A DNA stretch of 56,041 nucleotides from Thermodesulfovibrionia bacterium (GCA_945786855.1 CALZGI010000309.1:1-56041), one strand, 5' to 3'; numbered from the stretch's first letter, positions 1 through 8,431 are shown. Made by a program: numbers and translations. Notes: generated by a model not told the origin, from the letters alone.

Positions 1-118
1 CCCCGTACATTCAACATCTGCCATTTCTGCGGGAACAATGCTTATGGCTTTTTATTGACAGACCATCAAATAAGGAGCTACAATATGCTCACACGTTACT
101 TAATATATGGAGGGTAAA

Positions 119-328
119 ATGCCTATTTATGAATATTTATGTCTTAAGTGCGATAAAAAATTTTCGCTTCTGCAGAGCCTTTTCCCTGCTGAAAAAAATA
201 CTGAGTGCCCCGAGTGTTCGTCAAGAGAAGTAAAAAAAATAATCTCTTCTTTCTCATGCGGGGCTGGTTCAGATGTCGGCTCTTCCTCATCAATGCCTGC
301 GCCTAACTTCGGAGGTGGTGGCGGTTGA
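119..328 (+). CDS. FmdB-type zinc ribbon protein
   Basis: Small protein of 69 residues that begins MPIYEY, the hallmark start of the FmdB/putative regulatory zinc-ribbon family. Two CxxC pairs are visible (CLKC near residue 9 and CPEC near residue 31), which should bind one zinc. A serine/glycine-rich tail follows and ends in a run of glycines. An upstream in-frame ATG at 107 exists, but the GGAGGG at 109-114 lies inside that extension and serves as ribosome binding site for the ATG at 119, so 119 is chosen. The family is widespread and its function is poorly known (originally linked to formamidase/acetamidase regulation), so no role is assigned. It is followed by a short hairpin and converges on the TPR gene. 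Confidence 0.85.
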   Translation: MPIYEYLCLKCDKKFSLLQSLFPAEKNTECPECSSREVKKIISSFSCGAGSDVGSSSSMPAPNFGGGGG

Positions 329-340
329 GGAGTTTCTTCC

Positions 341-361
341 TGCTGAACAGTTTGTTCAGCA
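341..361 (+). terminator. hairpin downstream of the FmdB gene
   Basis: Nine-base arms (TGCTGAACA and TGTTCAGCA) separated by a three-base loop, located 12 bases after the FmdB stop codon. No T-run follows, so it may be only a weak terminator or an RNA-stabilising hairpin. It sits between two convergent genes. Confidence 0.4.
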
Positions 362-411
362 ATTGATTGTGAGAAGAGAATCAGAGGAATGAATAGTGAG
401 GTGAAACAGGG

Positions 412-975
412 CTAGTTATCCCGCTCTTCCAGCCATTTCTTAACCAGTCTGATCTCCTCTTCCGTAAGTAACATACCCCGGGATTCTTCTTTCCCTTCCA
501 TTAAAGCCATGGCTTTATTGAACTGGGTTCTGACCATTCCGAAGGTATCACTGAATCCCTGTGAGTTTCCTTCCGAAAAGGTGATAGCAGTCTTAATGTT
601 CCTTGCCGCCTCATAAGCATTGCCGGTCTGGGCATATGCTGAACCCCGGGCAAAGTAGGCGGCTCCGTAATCGGGCTTAATCTCTATGGTTTTATCAAAA
701 TCAATGATCGCTTTTTCAAACTCATCCCTGGACATTCGTGCAGTTCCACGATAAAAATATGCCCGTGCGTGCTGACTGTCCATGCCGATCACTGATCCAA
801 AATCCTCTATAGCTTTATCAATCTGTCCCGTCTTAAGATACGCCACTCCACGGCTGAGAAGTACAACTGATGTATTCCCTCTCATCGTGAGAAATTCTGA
901 AAAAACATCAATACTTTCCTGGTGTCTACCTTCAACAAAAAGCTTCCGGGCAGCTTCAAACAATTCCCTTGCCAT
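412..975 (-). CDS. tetratricopeptide repeat protein
   Basis: A 187-residue soluble protein made mainly of TPR repeats; three consecutive repeats with the usual G/A/Y/A/F pattern run from about residue 20 to 125 (e.g. ...GVAYLKTGQIDKAIEDF..., ...YRGTARMSRDEFEKAIIDF..., ...ARGSAYAQTGNAYEAARNI...). There is no signal peptide or membrane segment, so it is probably a cytoplasmic protein-protein interaction scaffold. The open frame extends upstream to 1014, but the ATG at 975 has a strong Shine-Dalgarno (AAGGGG, 7 bases away) and the longer start has none. No partner can be named from context. Confidence 0.8.
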   Translation of the reverse strand: MARELFEAARKLFVEGRHQESIDVFSEFLTMRGNTSVVLLSRGVAYLKTGQIDKAIEDFGSVIGMDSQHARAYFYRGTARMSRDEFEKAIIDFDKTIEIKPDYGAAYFARGSAYAQTGNAYEAARNIKTAITFSEGNSQGFSDTFGMVRTQFNKAMALMEGKEESRGMLLTEEEIRLVKKWLEERDN

Positions 976-1136
976 CACACTGCCCCTTCTGTTTGCCTGT
1001 TTAAAATCAGTCATTGAAAAAACACTTATCTTTCGAAGAAAGTATTTCTGAGTGCATCATGATCACACAGTCACAAAGTGCTGCACCTTATCGCCGTCGT
1101 ATTTCATGTATCATCATATGACTAATGTTTCCCTCT

Positions 1137-1158
1137 CAATATGATATATATCATATTG
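1137..1158. promoter_or_regulatory. 22-bp perfect palindrome, possible operator
   Basis: An uninterrupted 22-bp palindrome made almost entirely of A and T (half site CAATATGATAT). It lies in the intergenic region between the divergent TPR gene (start 975) and the small Cys-rich ORF (start 1229). The size and symmetry fit a dimeric repressor site. It could instead be a cruciform or a chance AT-rich palindrome; no regulator can be named. Confidence 0.4.
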
Positions 1159-1228
1159 CCGGGCATGATAAATAAATAAAATGTAATGTTGAGGTTAATG
1201 AGAACTCTTATTTTTACTATCTATTATT

Positions 1229-1381
1229 GTGAAAAAACAGAAGGTTATCAAAACAAAGGTGTCAGAAAAAAAAGTGTTAGAAGAAGATTCTTCTGTGATA
1301 TGTTTTAACAGGGACTGCAAACTGAGAAAACAAAAGAGCTGTAAGGGATTTGAAGGCTGCCCCGGTTTTCGGGGCAAATAA
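1229..1381 (+). CDS. small Cys-rich protein (putative)
   Basis: A 50-codon frame starting with GTG and ending with TAA at 1379-1381. The N-terminal half is lysine-rich. The C-terminal half carries four cysteines in the pattern C-x4-C-x7-C-x5-C, ending CKGFEGCPGFRGK, which looks like a compact metal-binding or redox motif rather than random translation. Against it: there is no convincing ribosome binding site before the GTG, and the frame is short. The opposite strand also has an open frame here (1195-1377), but that has no recognisable features. It ends 3 bases from the stop of the convergent zinc-ribbon membrane protein. Function unknown. Confidence 0.4.
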   Translation: MKKQKVIKTKVSEKKVLEEDSSVICFNRDCKLRKQKSCKGFEGCPGFRGK

Positions 1382-1384
1382 AAT

Positions 1385-1663
1385 CTAAAGCCACCCCTGA
1401 TACATACTTAACCAGAGGAAGCATCCCGAGAAAGATAGAATTTTTTCTGTAGAGCTCAACCGATCAGTTTTCACCAGCGCAACGAGACTGAGCGGGGACA
1501 AAAGAAAACAGGCTGTAATGTAAACCCATTTGGGGACGCGGGCTTTCTGCTGTGCAAGAGGGAACACGGAGCAGAAAGGGCACTCAATTTCTCCATCAAG
1601 GCGATGACCGCATCTGGCACATCGGGTTATGCCGAGAATACTATCTGTATCATTCTGCTCCAT
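1385..1663 (-). CDS. small membrane protein with N-terminal zinc ribbon
   Basis: A 92-residue protein. The first third has two CxxC pairs (CARC and CPFC, residues about 15-32) forming a zinc ribbon. The rest holds two hydrophobic stretches (about residues 46-65 and 76-91) that should span the membrane, joined by a short charged loop. The start could be the ATG at 1663 or the GTG one codon earlier; neither has a clear ribosome binding site. Such zinc-ribbon plus two-helix proteins are common and uncharacterised, so no function is assigned. Confidence 0.6.
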   Translation of the reverse strand: MEQNDTDSILGITRCARCGHRLDGEIECPFCSVFPLAQQKARVPKWVYITACFLLSPLSLVALVKTDRLSSTEKILSFSGCFLWLSMYQGWL

Positions 1664-1741
1664 CACAGTGAAATACTTAAACAGGTATCATTTCCATACA
1701 GCCTTCATGCCCCGGGCGGGTCATACCATAGACAGGGATAA

Positions 1742-2188
1742 TCAGATTGCATCATTATCATCAGGCGGGAGTTCATTCTCATCAAAAGGCATTACTCCAA
1801 GGCTTATCATTGCATACTCCACTTCCAAAACAAAATCTGCATAATCAAAGGAAGACATATCTTTCTTTAAAGCAAGGTCCACCAGATCATTTAACCCATT
1901 GAAGTTGAATCTCTTATCAATCACCCCCGCACGGTTGAGAAGCTCGTACACCTTGCTGTCATCATTTAGATTATCATTTTCATTTATGTGTAGTTTTATT
2001 TTGTTATCGGGCAATGAAACATACCACTGCATTGCGGAGACCAGAGCATCATAAAGAGTTACAATCCCCAAAGATATCCGTCCGTTCCGCAGTCTTCTCT
2101 TACCGCCGCGAATGTGAAATCGTGTTCGCAGGAGCAAAGCTTCCGCTGGACTGACATTATCGTAATCAATATTTCTAAAGTGCGGCAT
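1742..2188 (-). CDS. conserved-looking hypothetical protein
   Basis: A 148-residue acidic, soluble protein with an ATG start at 2188 and normal codon use. It has a basic patch near residues 22-36 (RFHIRGGKRRLRNG), a helical segment containing ALVSAMQWYV, and a very acidic C-terminus. No signal peptide, membrane segment or catalytic motif was recognised. The helical organisation vaguely recalls HEPN-like proteins, but the defining RxxxxH motif is not seen, so I do not call it one. It is transcribed in the same direction as the zinc-ribbon membrane gene downstream. Confidence 0.6.
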   Translation of the reverse strand: MPHFRNIDYDNVSPAEALLLRTRFHIRGGKRRLRNGRISLGIVTLYDALVSAMQWYVSLPDNKIKLHINENDNLNDDSKVYELLNRAGVIDKRFNFNGLNDLVDLALKKDMSSFDYADFVLEVEYAMISLGVMPFDENELPPDDNDAI

Positions 2189-2283
2189 GTATCGACCTAT
2201 TGGTTAGGATATCATATTCTACCGGGAAAAGAACATTCTTTATAAACTATAATGAATACTCAAGGCGCGTTAAATATTTATTA

Positions 2284-3057
2284 TCACAGCGTGTTTAAAA
2301 AGGCCAAAATATCAGACATTTCTTCTTCAGAGAGATGATCAAATGACGGCATTCTGTTGAAAGGTTCAGTAAACTGGAGCAGAATGTTTACAGGACTCGC
2401 AGGCCGTTTACTGACAGGGAGTTTGTCATTTTTCAAAATCCCCTTCAATCCCGGGCCCACAATATTATCTGTGCTGTAAGCATTATGACAAAAACTGCAC
2501 TTGGAGCCGAACAGGGTTTTCCCTCTTCCGACACTTTCTGAATCAGTTTTGAGAGAGAACCTCACGGATTCATCAATAGTTTGCTCCTTCCTGACGGTTA
2601 CCTTCGTCTTATACTGCATCAGTTTATCAAAAGAAGGGTCTGTCCCAAAGTCGGATACAAGCAGATAATACCCTCCTGATGTCGCAACGATCCCAAAAGT
2701 GAGAATTGCCATAATCAGGCCAAACATCTTTGCCTGATTATAAAAGTGCCTGTAAACCCTGATATAGGATATTTTTATCCCCATGAGAACGATGACAAGC
2801 ACCGCAAAAAGACTGTGGAAAGTACTTCTTGTTGATAGTTCAGCTCTCGTTACAACAATAAAATTGATACAGAAATACGCAATGAACGCAAAGACAAGGA
2901 GGTAGAATATACCATTGAGTCTGTGTAATCTCTTCAACTTGTCCGAATTTATTTTGATGTCCTTCCTTCCGAAAACCTCAAACATTGTGTACATAGCTAT
3001 CACCGCTGATAAAAGCAGAACAACTGAAAGCAGAGATTTCAAAAAGAAAATCGACAT
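2284..3057 (-). CDS. four-helix membrane protein with C-terminal cytochrome c domain
   Basis: About 257 residues. The N-terminal 130 residues contain four hydrophobic helices (about 2-27, 48-70, 79-100 and 108-130). Histidines sit near helix ends (RLHRLNG, TFHSLFA, YRHFYN), suggesting a b-type haem four-helix bundle. After a periplasmic linker comes a class I cytochrome c domain with the haem motif CSFCH (His at about residue 190) and a likely axial Met in RMPSF. The frame is open to a TTG at 3168, but the ATG at 3057 is preceded by GGAGGA at ideal spacing, so the shorter form is preferred. Probable role: membrane electron transfer to a periplasmic acceptor. The exact partner is unknown, and the b-haem is inferred only from the histidines. 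Confidence 0.75.
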   Translation of the reverse strand: MSIFFLKSLLSVVLLLSAVIAMYTMFEVFGRKDIKINSDKLKRLHRLNGIFYLLVFAFIAYFCINFIVVTRAELSTRSTFHSLFAVLVIVLMGIKISYIRVYRHFYNQAKMFGLIMAILTFGIVATSGGYYLLVSDFGTDPSFDKLMQYKTKVTVRKEQTIDESVRFSLKTDSESVGRGKTLFGSKCSFCHNAYSTDNIVGPGLKGILKNDKLPVSKRPASPVNILLQFTEPFNRMPSFDHLSEEEMSDILAFLNTL

Positions 3058-3250
3058 CCAATCCTCCATATATTTCGATGAGCCAGCATAAGTATATCTC
3101 ATTCCTTTCGGGCTGTCCACAGGGTATGGAGCATCCTGAGACAATTCAATCCAGAGCTGTTCCTTCAACTCTAAAGAGCAGTTTATGCCTGTTTATTCAA
3201 GAAATTTCAGCAAGTTGCCGAAAAAGTAAACATTATACAAAGGAGAAATA

Positions 3251-4228
3251 ATGCCCGCTGCAGTTTTATTTGTTGATGATGAAGAAAAGGTACTGAATTC
3301 AGCAAACAGAATTTTCATAGACAATCACATAAAAATATTAAATGCAGCCAATGCTGAGGAAGCACTCAGTCATTTCCGGAATGAAGAGATATCTGTAATC
3401 GTGTCAGACAATCAAATGCCGGGAATGAGCGGCCTTGAGCTCCTTTCCAGAGTCAGGGAAATATCTCCTGATACTATCAAAATATTAATGACCGGTCACG
3501 ATGACCTTGTGACTGCCGTTGACGCCATCAACCGGGACGAAGTATTCCGCTTTGTCATAAAGCCCTGGGACGGAGAAATCCTCATGCAGATTGTACAGGA
3601 AGGAATGAATCGCTACATGATCGTTCAGGGCATGAGGGAAAAAAATGAATCAAACCTGCTTTCTCTCGCACAGACAATCGAATTAAAAGACCACTACACA
3701 CAGGGCCATTGCGAAAGTGTAGCCCGATATGCCCTGATGATCGGTACCACCCTCAACCTTGATGAAGAAACATTGAAACAGCTAAGGTACGGAAGCTGGC
3801 TTCATGACTGCGGGAAAATTGGTGTCCCCGAAAAAATTCTCAACAAAAGGGGTCAGCTCTCTGAAAATGAATATGAAACTATTAAACATCATCCGCGATG
3901 GGGCGCTGATGTGGCGCTACAGGCTGAACTTCCTTCAGAGATAGTCAACATCATCCTGCGTCACCACGAACGGTTTGACGGCAGCGGCTACCCTTCAGGT
4001 TTAGAGGGGACAGATATTCCCCATGAGGCAAGAATAGTTACAATCGCTGATGTCTATGATGCATTAACAACCGACCGTCCCTATCGGGAAGGATTTGATA
4101 CCGCGAAGGCACTCGGAATAATGCAGAAGATGAAAGGAATTATTTTTGATCCCGATTTGCTCGACATCTTCCTCTATGAGTGCCTCAGAGTACAGGACAA
4201 TCTCAAGCATCCCTCTATTCAGGCTTAA
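3251..4228 (+). CDS. response regulator with HD-GYP phosphodiesterase domain
   Basis: A 325-residue two-domain protein of the RpfG type. Residues 1-120 form a receiver domain with acidic pocket D9/D10, phospho-acceptor D53 (SDNQMPG) and the conserved Lys in VIKPWD. Residues about 145-320 form an HD-GYP domain with HD at about 185-186 (HDCGKIG) and the signature HHERFDGSGYP. Family members hydrolyse cyclic di-GMP (some other cyclic dinucleotides), here presumably switched by phosphorylation. The start at 3251 is well supported by AAAGGAG seven bases upstream. It is divergent from the cytochrome gene and has no adjacent kinase. A link to the PilZ protein and flagellar genes further right is plausible but not shown. 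Confidence 0.93.
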   Translation: MPAAVLFVDDEEKVLNSANRIFIDNHIKILNAANAEEALSHFRNEEISVIVSDNQMPGMSGLELLSRVREISPDTIKILMTGHDDLVTAVDAINRDEVFRFVIKPWDGEILMQIVQEGMNRYMIVQGMREKNESNLLSLAQTIELKDHYTQGHCESVARYALMIGTTLNLDEETLKQLRYGSWLHDCGKIGVPEKILNKRGQLSENEYETIKHHPRWGADVALQAELPSEIVNIILRHHERFDGSGYPSGLEGTDIPHEARIVTIADVYDALTTDRPYREGFDTAKALGIMQKMKGIIFDPDLLDIFLYECLRVQDNLKHPSIQA

Positions 4229-4566
4229 TAGAGATTATTCCCGCCAGGACTTTTCCATTCACTTACTGATGTTGAACAGCAAAAATAATTTCACAATTTA
4301 TTGTGAGCGTTCATTTATACATAAATCAGAGTAACGCTCCATGTCCTTCAGAAAAGCAAGGATTCACATTCTTGCCGGCGACCTATCGTGATCCACGGCG
4401 TTACTGCCTGTCAAATAATAAGAATTCGCTGCCATGCACGTTAACGCCATATGTAAAAACGTTTTAATCATGCTACTATTATGTTGACTCAGCAAACGGA
4501 CACATAAGAATACCAGGTTACGCTGAATACTTAAAATAATGTCAGGGCGTCAGGAACGGAATCAGA
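4229..4566. other. intergenic region, no gene seen
   Basis: About 340 bases between the HD-GYP gene and the glycosyltransferase with no credible coding frame. An inverted repeat CACAAT-TT-ATTGTG lies near 4292-4305 and could be a regulator site or part of a terminator for the upstream gene. No confident promoter elements were identified. Confidence 0.5.
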
Positions 4567-6300
4567 ATGGGTAATAATCTGGACAGCTGGAAAAGAGACT
4601 GGAGGTTCATGAGTGTTTTTTTTAGTGGGGACGAGATTTCAGCTATTACAAAAAAACTGAATAACCTGAAAATTCATACTGTAGTCTTTTGTTCTTATGA
4701 GAACCGGTTTGCCCGGAGCGGGGGACTGTCAGCGGTAACGACAAATATACTCCCCTATCTGAAAGAGATCAATCACATTCCCCGGGTTATTTTGATGACT
4801 CCCTTTCACTCGGGGGCAATGAACGAGAGACATGTGCGTTCCACGTCCAAATCATTCAATGTACTGTATAACAATAAATCAACAAAGGTCGAAATATTTG
4901 AATATCAATGGGATTATGATGATCCCGTTAAAGGTTCTTTAACAGAATACTATGTGAAGGCAGATGGTTATTTTAATGCCCGGAATAACCTTCATGATCC
5001 CTATACTTTTGATTCTGATAATTATGAGCTGAACGCGGCCATGCAAAGCGTAAACTCCCTTTTTTTCTGCAAGGCCGTCCCTTTTGCTCTGCAGGAACTG
5101 AATATAAAAAAGAATATTATTCTCCACCTCCATGAATGGCAGACTTCCCTGATAGCATTCACTGCCAAGGAAGCTATGCTGAATGGTACACTGGAATCCT
5201 GCGGAACTGTACAGACAATGCATAACTCTTATGATTCGAGTATCTCGAGAGGGAATTTGTCCAGCCTGATAGACACATCCAGGAAAAAGAAAATCTCCGG
5301 GCTCTCCGATAAGGTATTGTCTGCCTATCAAATCGGTCTGCAGCTGATTGACGCTCCCGTTACTACGGTCAGCGAACACTTTGCCGAAGAATTGACATCA
5401 GACAGAATACAGACAAAGCACTTCGCACCTCACCTTCAACATATTTTAAAAGCGAGTGGAGTATTCGGAATTAATAATGGGATGTTTGTCGACATTTCAA
5501 GAGAATACCCAAAAGGGAAAAACCATACCCTGCAGGACATAGAAAAGATCAAATCCAGAAAAAGAAAGGCTCTTTTGAGAATCCTCACTTCTTACAAACC
5601 TCCGGGACGTTTTGGCGACCTGACTTATGGTGGAAGGGCCATATCACACCTGCCTGATGATATTCCGATTCTGGTAATGAGCGGAAGACTCGATCCCATT
5701 CAGAAGGGCTACTCCGTATTCCTGCGGGCAATAGAAAATTTTGCAGAAGATGAAATTAAAGTAATACTCACACCCATGCCTGTCAATCCTGATGATCTGG
5801 ATTATTTTTACGAGATAGCCTGCAAGTGCAAGGGAAATATTACGGTATTTCCAATCAGAATGAAGAAGGGCTATTATGAACTGCAGACAGGTGCCACATT
5901 CGGGATTATGCCATCCATATATGAGCCATTTGGTGCCGCCGTGGAGTACATGGCGAACGGTACGGTAAATATCGGGAGGGCAACAGGAGGGCTGGTAGAT
6001 CAGATAGATGCTGAATGCGGATTTTTATTTAAAGAGGATGCTGTTTTTTACACCAGGGAAAACATGATGGATTTTATGGATACATCCCACATTATTCAAA
6101 TGAGAAAAACAAACCCCTGGGCACAGAGTATGGCCGATAATCTTTCTGAAGTTATCAGGAAGGCAATACATTTATATCAGCATCACCGGGAAGCATATTA
6201 TCAGATGATCATCAATGGTTTTAAAAAAGCAGGACAGTTTAACTGGGAAGAGAATGTTATAAAATATCATCAGGTTTATACAATGATAAGCAGTCCATAG
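4567..6300 (+). CDS. glycogen/starch synthase-like glycosyltransferase (GT5 type)
   Basis: A 577-residue GT-B fold enzyme. The N-terminal half carries RSGGLSAV (about 48-55), corresponding to the nucleotide-sugar-binding KxGGL motif of glycogen synthases, and HLHEWQTS (about 193), the conserved HDWQT-like motif. The C-terminal half has the donor-binding segment MPSIYEPFGAAVEYM, with the E-x7-E arrangement typical of retaining GT-B enzymes, followed by ATGGLVD. Family members transfer glucose from ADP- or UDP-glucose to a growing alpha-glucan. Arg replaces the usual Lys in the first motif, so the acceptor may differ. The start is either the ATG at 4567 or the ATG at 4609, which has GGAGG only three bases away. 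It stands alone, with no glycogen operon partners nearby. Confidence 0.8.
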   Translation: MGNNLDSWKRDWRFMSVFFSGDEISAITKKLNNLKIHTVVFCSYENRFARSGGLSAVTTNILPYLKEINHIPRVILMTPFHSGAMNERHVRSTSKSFNVLYNNKSTKVEIFEYQWDYDDPVKGSLTEYYVKADGYFNARNNLHDPYTFDSDNYELNAAMQSVNSLFFCKAVPFALQELNIKKNIILHLHEWQTSLIAFTAKEAMLNGTLESCGTVQTMHNSYDSSISRGNLSSLIDTSRKKKISGLSDKVLSAYQIGLQLIDAPVTTVSEHFAEELTSDRIQTKHFAPHLQHILKASGVFGINNGMFVDISREYPKGKNHTLQDIEKIKSRKRKALLRILTSYKPPGRFGDLTYGGRAISHLPDDIPILVMSGRLDPIQKGYSVFLRAIENFAEDEIKVILTPMPVNPDDLDYFYEIACKCKGNITVFPIRMKKGYYELQTGATFGIMPSIYEPFGAAVEYMANGTVNIGRATGGLVDQIDAECGFLFKEDAVFYTRENMMDFMDTSHIIQMRKTNPWAQSMADNLSEVIRKAIHLYQHHREAYYQMIINGFKKAGQFNWEENVIKYHQVYTMISSP

Positions 6301-6621
6301 AACGAACTTCGGGATATTCCCGGCACCTCACCTTCTTCTGCCCCAGACATATCATCGTACAGGGTCTAACCTGGTATCAATACACGAGCGGCTCATTCAT
6401 GGATCCTTTTTTGAATGCCCGGAGATGAACAATTCCCTAATCTTCTCATGTATCGTTGTACAACCATGGTGAATTTTGGACTGATAATAAATATCAACAG
6501 AAGAGCACATTATTGGTGTACCGCCAGACCAAAACTCAATCTCACATTATAGCCTGCATAAACATATATCTAATTTAAATCATTAATACAGTAAGTTATC
6601 ATCTTTACCTCCTACTTGTCC
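6301..6621. other. intergenic region, no gene seen
   Basis: No credible coding frame. A short stem (CGGGA-tat-TCCCG, 6310-6322) lies just after the glycosyltransferase stop and might terminate it weakly. The remainder leads into the TetR promoter. Confidence 0.45.
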
Positions 6622-6650
6622 TTGACACCTTACTATATTTAGTATAATAT
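6622..6650 (+). promoter_or_regulatory. sigma-70 promoter of the TetR gene
   Basis: Consensus -35 TTGACA (6622-6627), a 17-bp spacer, and -10 TAATAT (6645-6650). This is the best housekeeping-type promoter in the window. Transcription would start near 6657, about 50 bases before the ATG of the TetR-family regulator. Confidence 0.75.
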
Positions 6651-6656
6651 TATACT
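6641..6656. promoter_or_regulatory. 16-bp palindromic operator overlapping the -10 box
   Basis: A perfect 16-bp palindrome (half site AGTATAAT) covers the -10 element and the likely transcription start. TetR-family repressors bind such palindromes as dimers and usually repress their own gene, so this is the probable autoregulatory operator. The overlap with the promoter is seen directly; the identity of the binding protein is inferred. Confidence 0.6.
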
Positions 6657-6707
6657 TAACTTATTATTAGACTCAGTTAACTCTTGATCACGGCTTACTT
6701 ATTTAGC

Positions 6708-7379
6708 ATGACACCTCTTTCTCATACAAACAGGCGTGAGCGAAAAAAGTTTGAGACACGCCAGAAAATTACAAAAATTGCAATGTACCTCTTTGGTAAA
6801 CAGGGGTTCGATGCCACAACCATGGAACAGATTGCCGATGAAGTTGATATTTCCAAGGCCACCCTCTATAACTATTTCCCTGTGAAGGAGTCCATCATCA
6901 GCGACTACTGGCAGAAGAACGTAAAGGATTTAAAACTCCAGATCCTCGAACTCATTCAGTTGCTGCCTGACACGAAATCCCGGATACAGAAAACATTTAC
7001 GAAAGCAGCGAACGAACTGTTCCGTTCAAAGCAGGACATTTATAAAATTTATTTAAGCTACTGGTTAAGGAATTTGAATAATCCTTCCCTGAGCGAAAAA
7101 CTACAGAGTGGATTTGAAGATGTATTTACTATGATAATAAAGTTAGGCCATCAGTCAGGTGACATCAGAAAAGACATCCCTGTCGAGCTTCTGGTGAAAT
7201 ATCTGGAAGTCGAGTTTCTGACAGCCTGCATCAGCTGGCTTTCAGATCCTAAATTATTCCCTCTGGAGAAAACCTTAACCCATACAGTTTCCCTTTTCGT
7301 TGACGGCGCAGGAACAGGAAGCAGAAAAAGTAAAAGTAAAATTGGTGGGAAAGATTCTGCGCAGGGCTCACTGCTCTAG
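6708..7379 (+). CDS. TetR/AcrR-family transcriptional regulator
   Basis: About 223 residues. The N-terminal 60 residues are a classic TetR helix-turn-helix (TRQKITKIAMYLFGKQGFDATTMEQIADEVDISKATLYNYFPVKESI in segments), with the recognition helix ISKATLYNYF. The rest is an all-helical ligand-binding/dimerisation domain with no specific motif that reveals the ligand. The frame is also open from a TTG at 6684. Neither start has a clear ribosome binding site, and the ATG is preferred because it begins closer to the domain and follows the mapped promoter. No co-transcribed target is present (queC converges), so it probably controls itself plus distant genes. The last 20 residues are basic and serine-rich. 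Confidence 0.85.
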   Translation: MTPLSHTNRRERKKFETRQKITKIAMYLFGKQGFDATTMEQIADEVDISKATLYNYFPVKESIISDYWQKNVKDLKLQILELIQLLPDTKSRIQKTFTKAANELFRSKQDIYKIYLSYWLRNLNNPSLSEKLQSGFEDVFTMIIKLGHQSGDIRKDIPVELLVKYLEVEFLTACISWLSDPKLFPLEKTLTHTVSLFVDGAGTGSRKSKSKIGGKDSAQGSLL

Positions 7380-7510
7380 CGTGCCGCCGTCATCATACTC
7401 CGAAAAATACAGATATTGTTCAATCAAATAATTAACTCGATATCTTAATGATAATATATGCACGCTCAGGCTGGTTCGTATTGCGTCTAAACTGAGGTAT
7501 CAACTGCAGT

Positions 7511-7618
7511 CATTCCCGAGGCCTGCCTGCCGGTAGGCAGGTCTGTTGATCGGGAATCCAGAAACCACGCAGCACTATACAATTCTGGATACCCGCTTTC
7601 GCGAGTATGATAAACGCG
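7511..7618. repeat. dispersed palindromic intergenic repeat
   Basis: A compact element with nested inverted repeats: outer arms ATTCCCGA (7512-7519) and TCGGGAAT (7550-7557) around an inner near-palindrome rich in GCCTGCC/GGCAGG (7522-7541). A second hairpin follows (ATACCCGC-tttc-GCGAGTAT, 7589-7608; one mismatched pair). The phrases 'ATTCCCG...GGGAATCCAG' and 'CCCGCTTTCGCG' are typical of multi-copy intergenic palindromes in many bacterial genomes. It sits in the space between the convergent tetR and queC genes. Confidence 0.6.
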
Positions 7619-7633
7619 GCAAGCCACAGGATA

Positions 7634-8419
7634 TTAATCCCGAAGACATAGTAAAGGATCCCTCACTCCAGCCTCTTCAAACCCCTTCGCCCGTAACCTG
7701 CAGCTGTCGCACCTCGTGCATGGTTTATACCCGGTACGATCGCCGGCACGGGACCCTTCCTCATCATTCTCTCCCCTGCCCTCTTTCACCGGATCATAGC
7801 AGCTCCAGGTCATCGCAAAGTCAACACCAAGATCTGATCCTTTCTTTACTATCTCCGCTTTGGTAAGCCTTAAAAGAGGAGCCCTGACCCTGAATCTGAT
7901 CGTCCCTTCAACAGAAACTTTTGTAGCCAGGTTAGCCATATTCTCAAAGGCATGTATTAACTCCGGCCGGCAGTCCGGATATCCGCTGTAATCGACAGCA
8001 TTGACTCCAATAAAAATATCCTCAGCCTCAAGTGTCTCTGCCCACGCAAGGGCAAAGGACAGAAAAACAGTATTTCTCGCCGGGACATACGTTACAGGGA
8101 TTACATCTGGTTCATGAAGACCGTCGACGGAGTTTTTGTCTTCTGCACTGTTGCACGGTTGCACTTTTGCACTGCTCTTGGGAACTTCAATGTCCCCGGT
8201 GAGCGCTGAACCGCCTATGTCACGCAGGTTGAAATTCACTGTCAGGTGTTTTTTGACACCATATTTTACTGCACTCCTGCACGCTGATTCAAGTTCGATG
8301 ATATGCCGCTGTCCATAATCAAAGCTTAAGGCATAAATCTCATACCCCTGTGATTTTGCAATCGCAAGAGTTGTCGATGAATCCAGCCCGCCACTAAAAA
8401 GAACAACCGCACGTTTCAT
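7634..8419 (-). CDS. queC: 7-cyano-7-deazaguanine synthase
   Basis: A 261-residue enzyme of the queuosine/archaeosine pathway that converts 7-carboxy-7-deazaguanine plus ammonia and ATP to preQ0. The N-terminal PP-loop SGGLDS (residues 9-14) binds ATP. The segments [15 protein letters not shown] and GYPDCR are characteristic of the family, and the C-terminal cysteines in WSCYDP and CTRCDSC form the zinc site. It is longer than the usual 220-230 residues because of two insertions: one before [10 protein letters not shown] (about residues 82-106, encoded partly by a GTGCAA repeat array) and one between the first zinc Cys and the CxxC motif. No other queuosine genes are adjacent. It lies just downstream of plsY. 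Confidence 0.95.
   Translation of the reverse strand: MKRAVVLFSGGLDSSTTLAIAKSQGYEIYALSFDYGQRHIIELESACRSAVKYGVKKHLTVNFNLRDIGGSALTGDIEVPKSSAKVQPCNSAEDKNSVDGLHEPDVIPVTYVPARNTVFLSFALAWAETLEAEDIFIGVNAVDYSGYPDCRPELIHAFENMANLATKVSVEGTIRFRVRAPLLRLTKAEIVKKGSDLGVDFAMTWSCYDPVKEGRGENDEEGSRAGDRTGYKPCTRCDSCRLRAKGFEEAGVRDPLLCLRD
8144..8174. repeat. GTGCAA-type short repeat array inside queC
   Basis: On the coding strand of queC, four copies of a GTGCA core follow one another at 8-9-base spacing (AGTGCAAA, AGTGCAACC, GTGCAACA, GTGCAG). It encodes the residues [10 protein letters not shown] in a region where QueC proteins normally have a short loop. The array explains part of the family-length discrepancy and looks like an inserted or expanded repeat tolerated in frame. 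Confidence 0.6.
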
Positions 8420-8431
8420 TCTTAAGATCTT

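Noticed and set aside
1-117. Open plus-strand frame reading from the window start with a CHFCG motif
   Set aside because: Could be the tail of a gene beginning outside the window, but 38 codons with one CxxC are not enough to support it.
1195-1377. Minus-strand 60-codon frame opposite the small Cys-rich ORF
   Set aside because: No ribosome binding site, hydrophobic low-complexity translation, and the plus strand has a more protein-like Cys motif.
7546-7866. Plus-strand frame of 106 codons
   Set aside because: Runs through a palindromic repeat and the antisense of queC; clearly a shadow.
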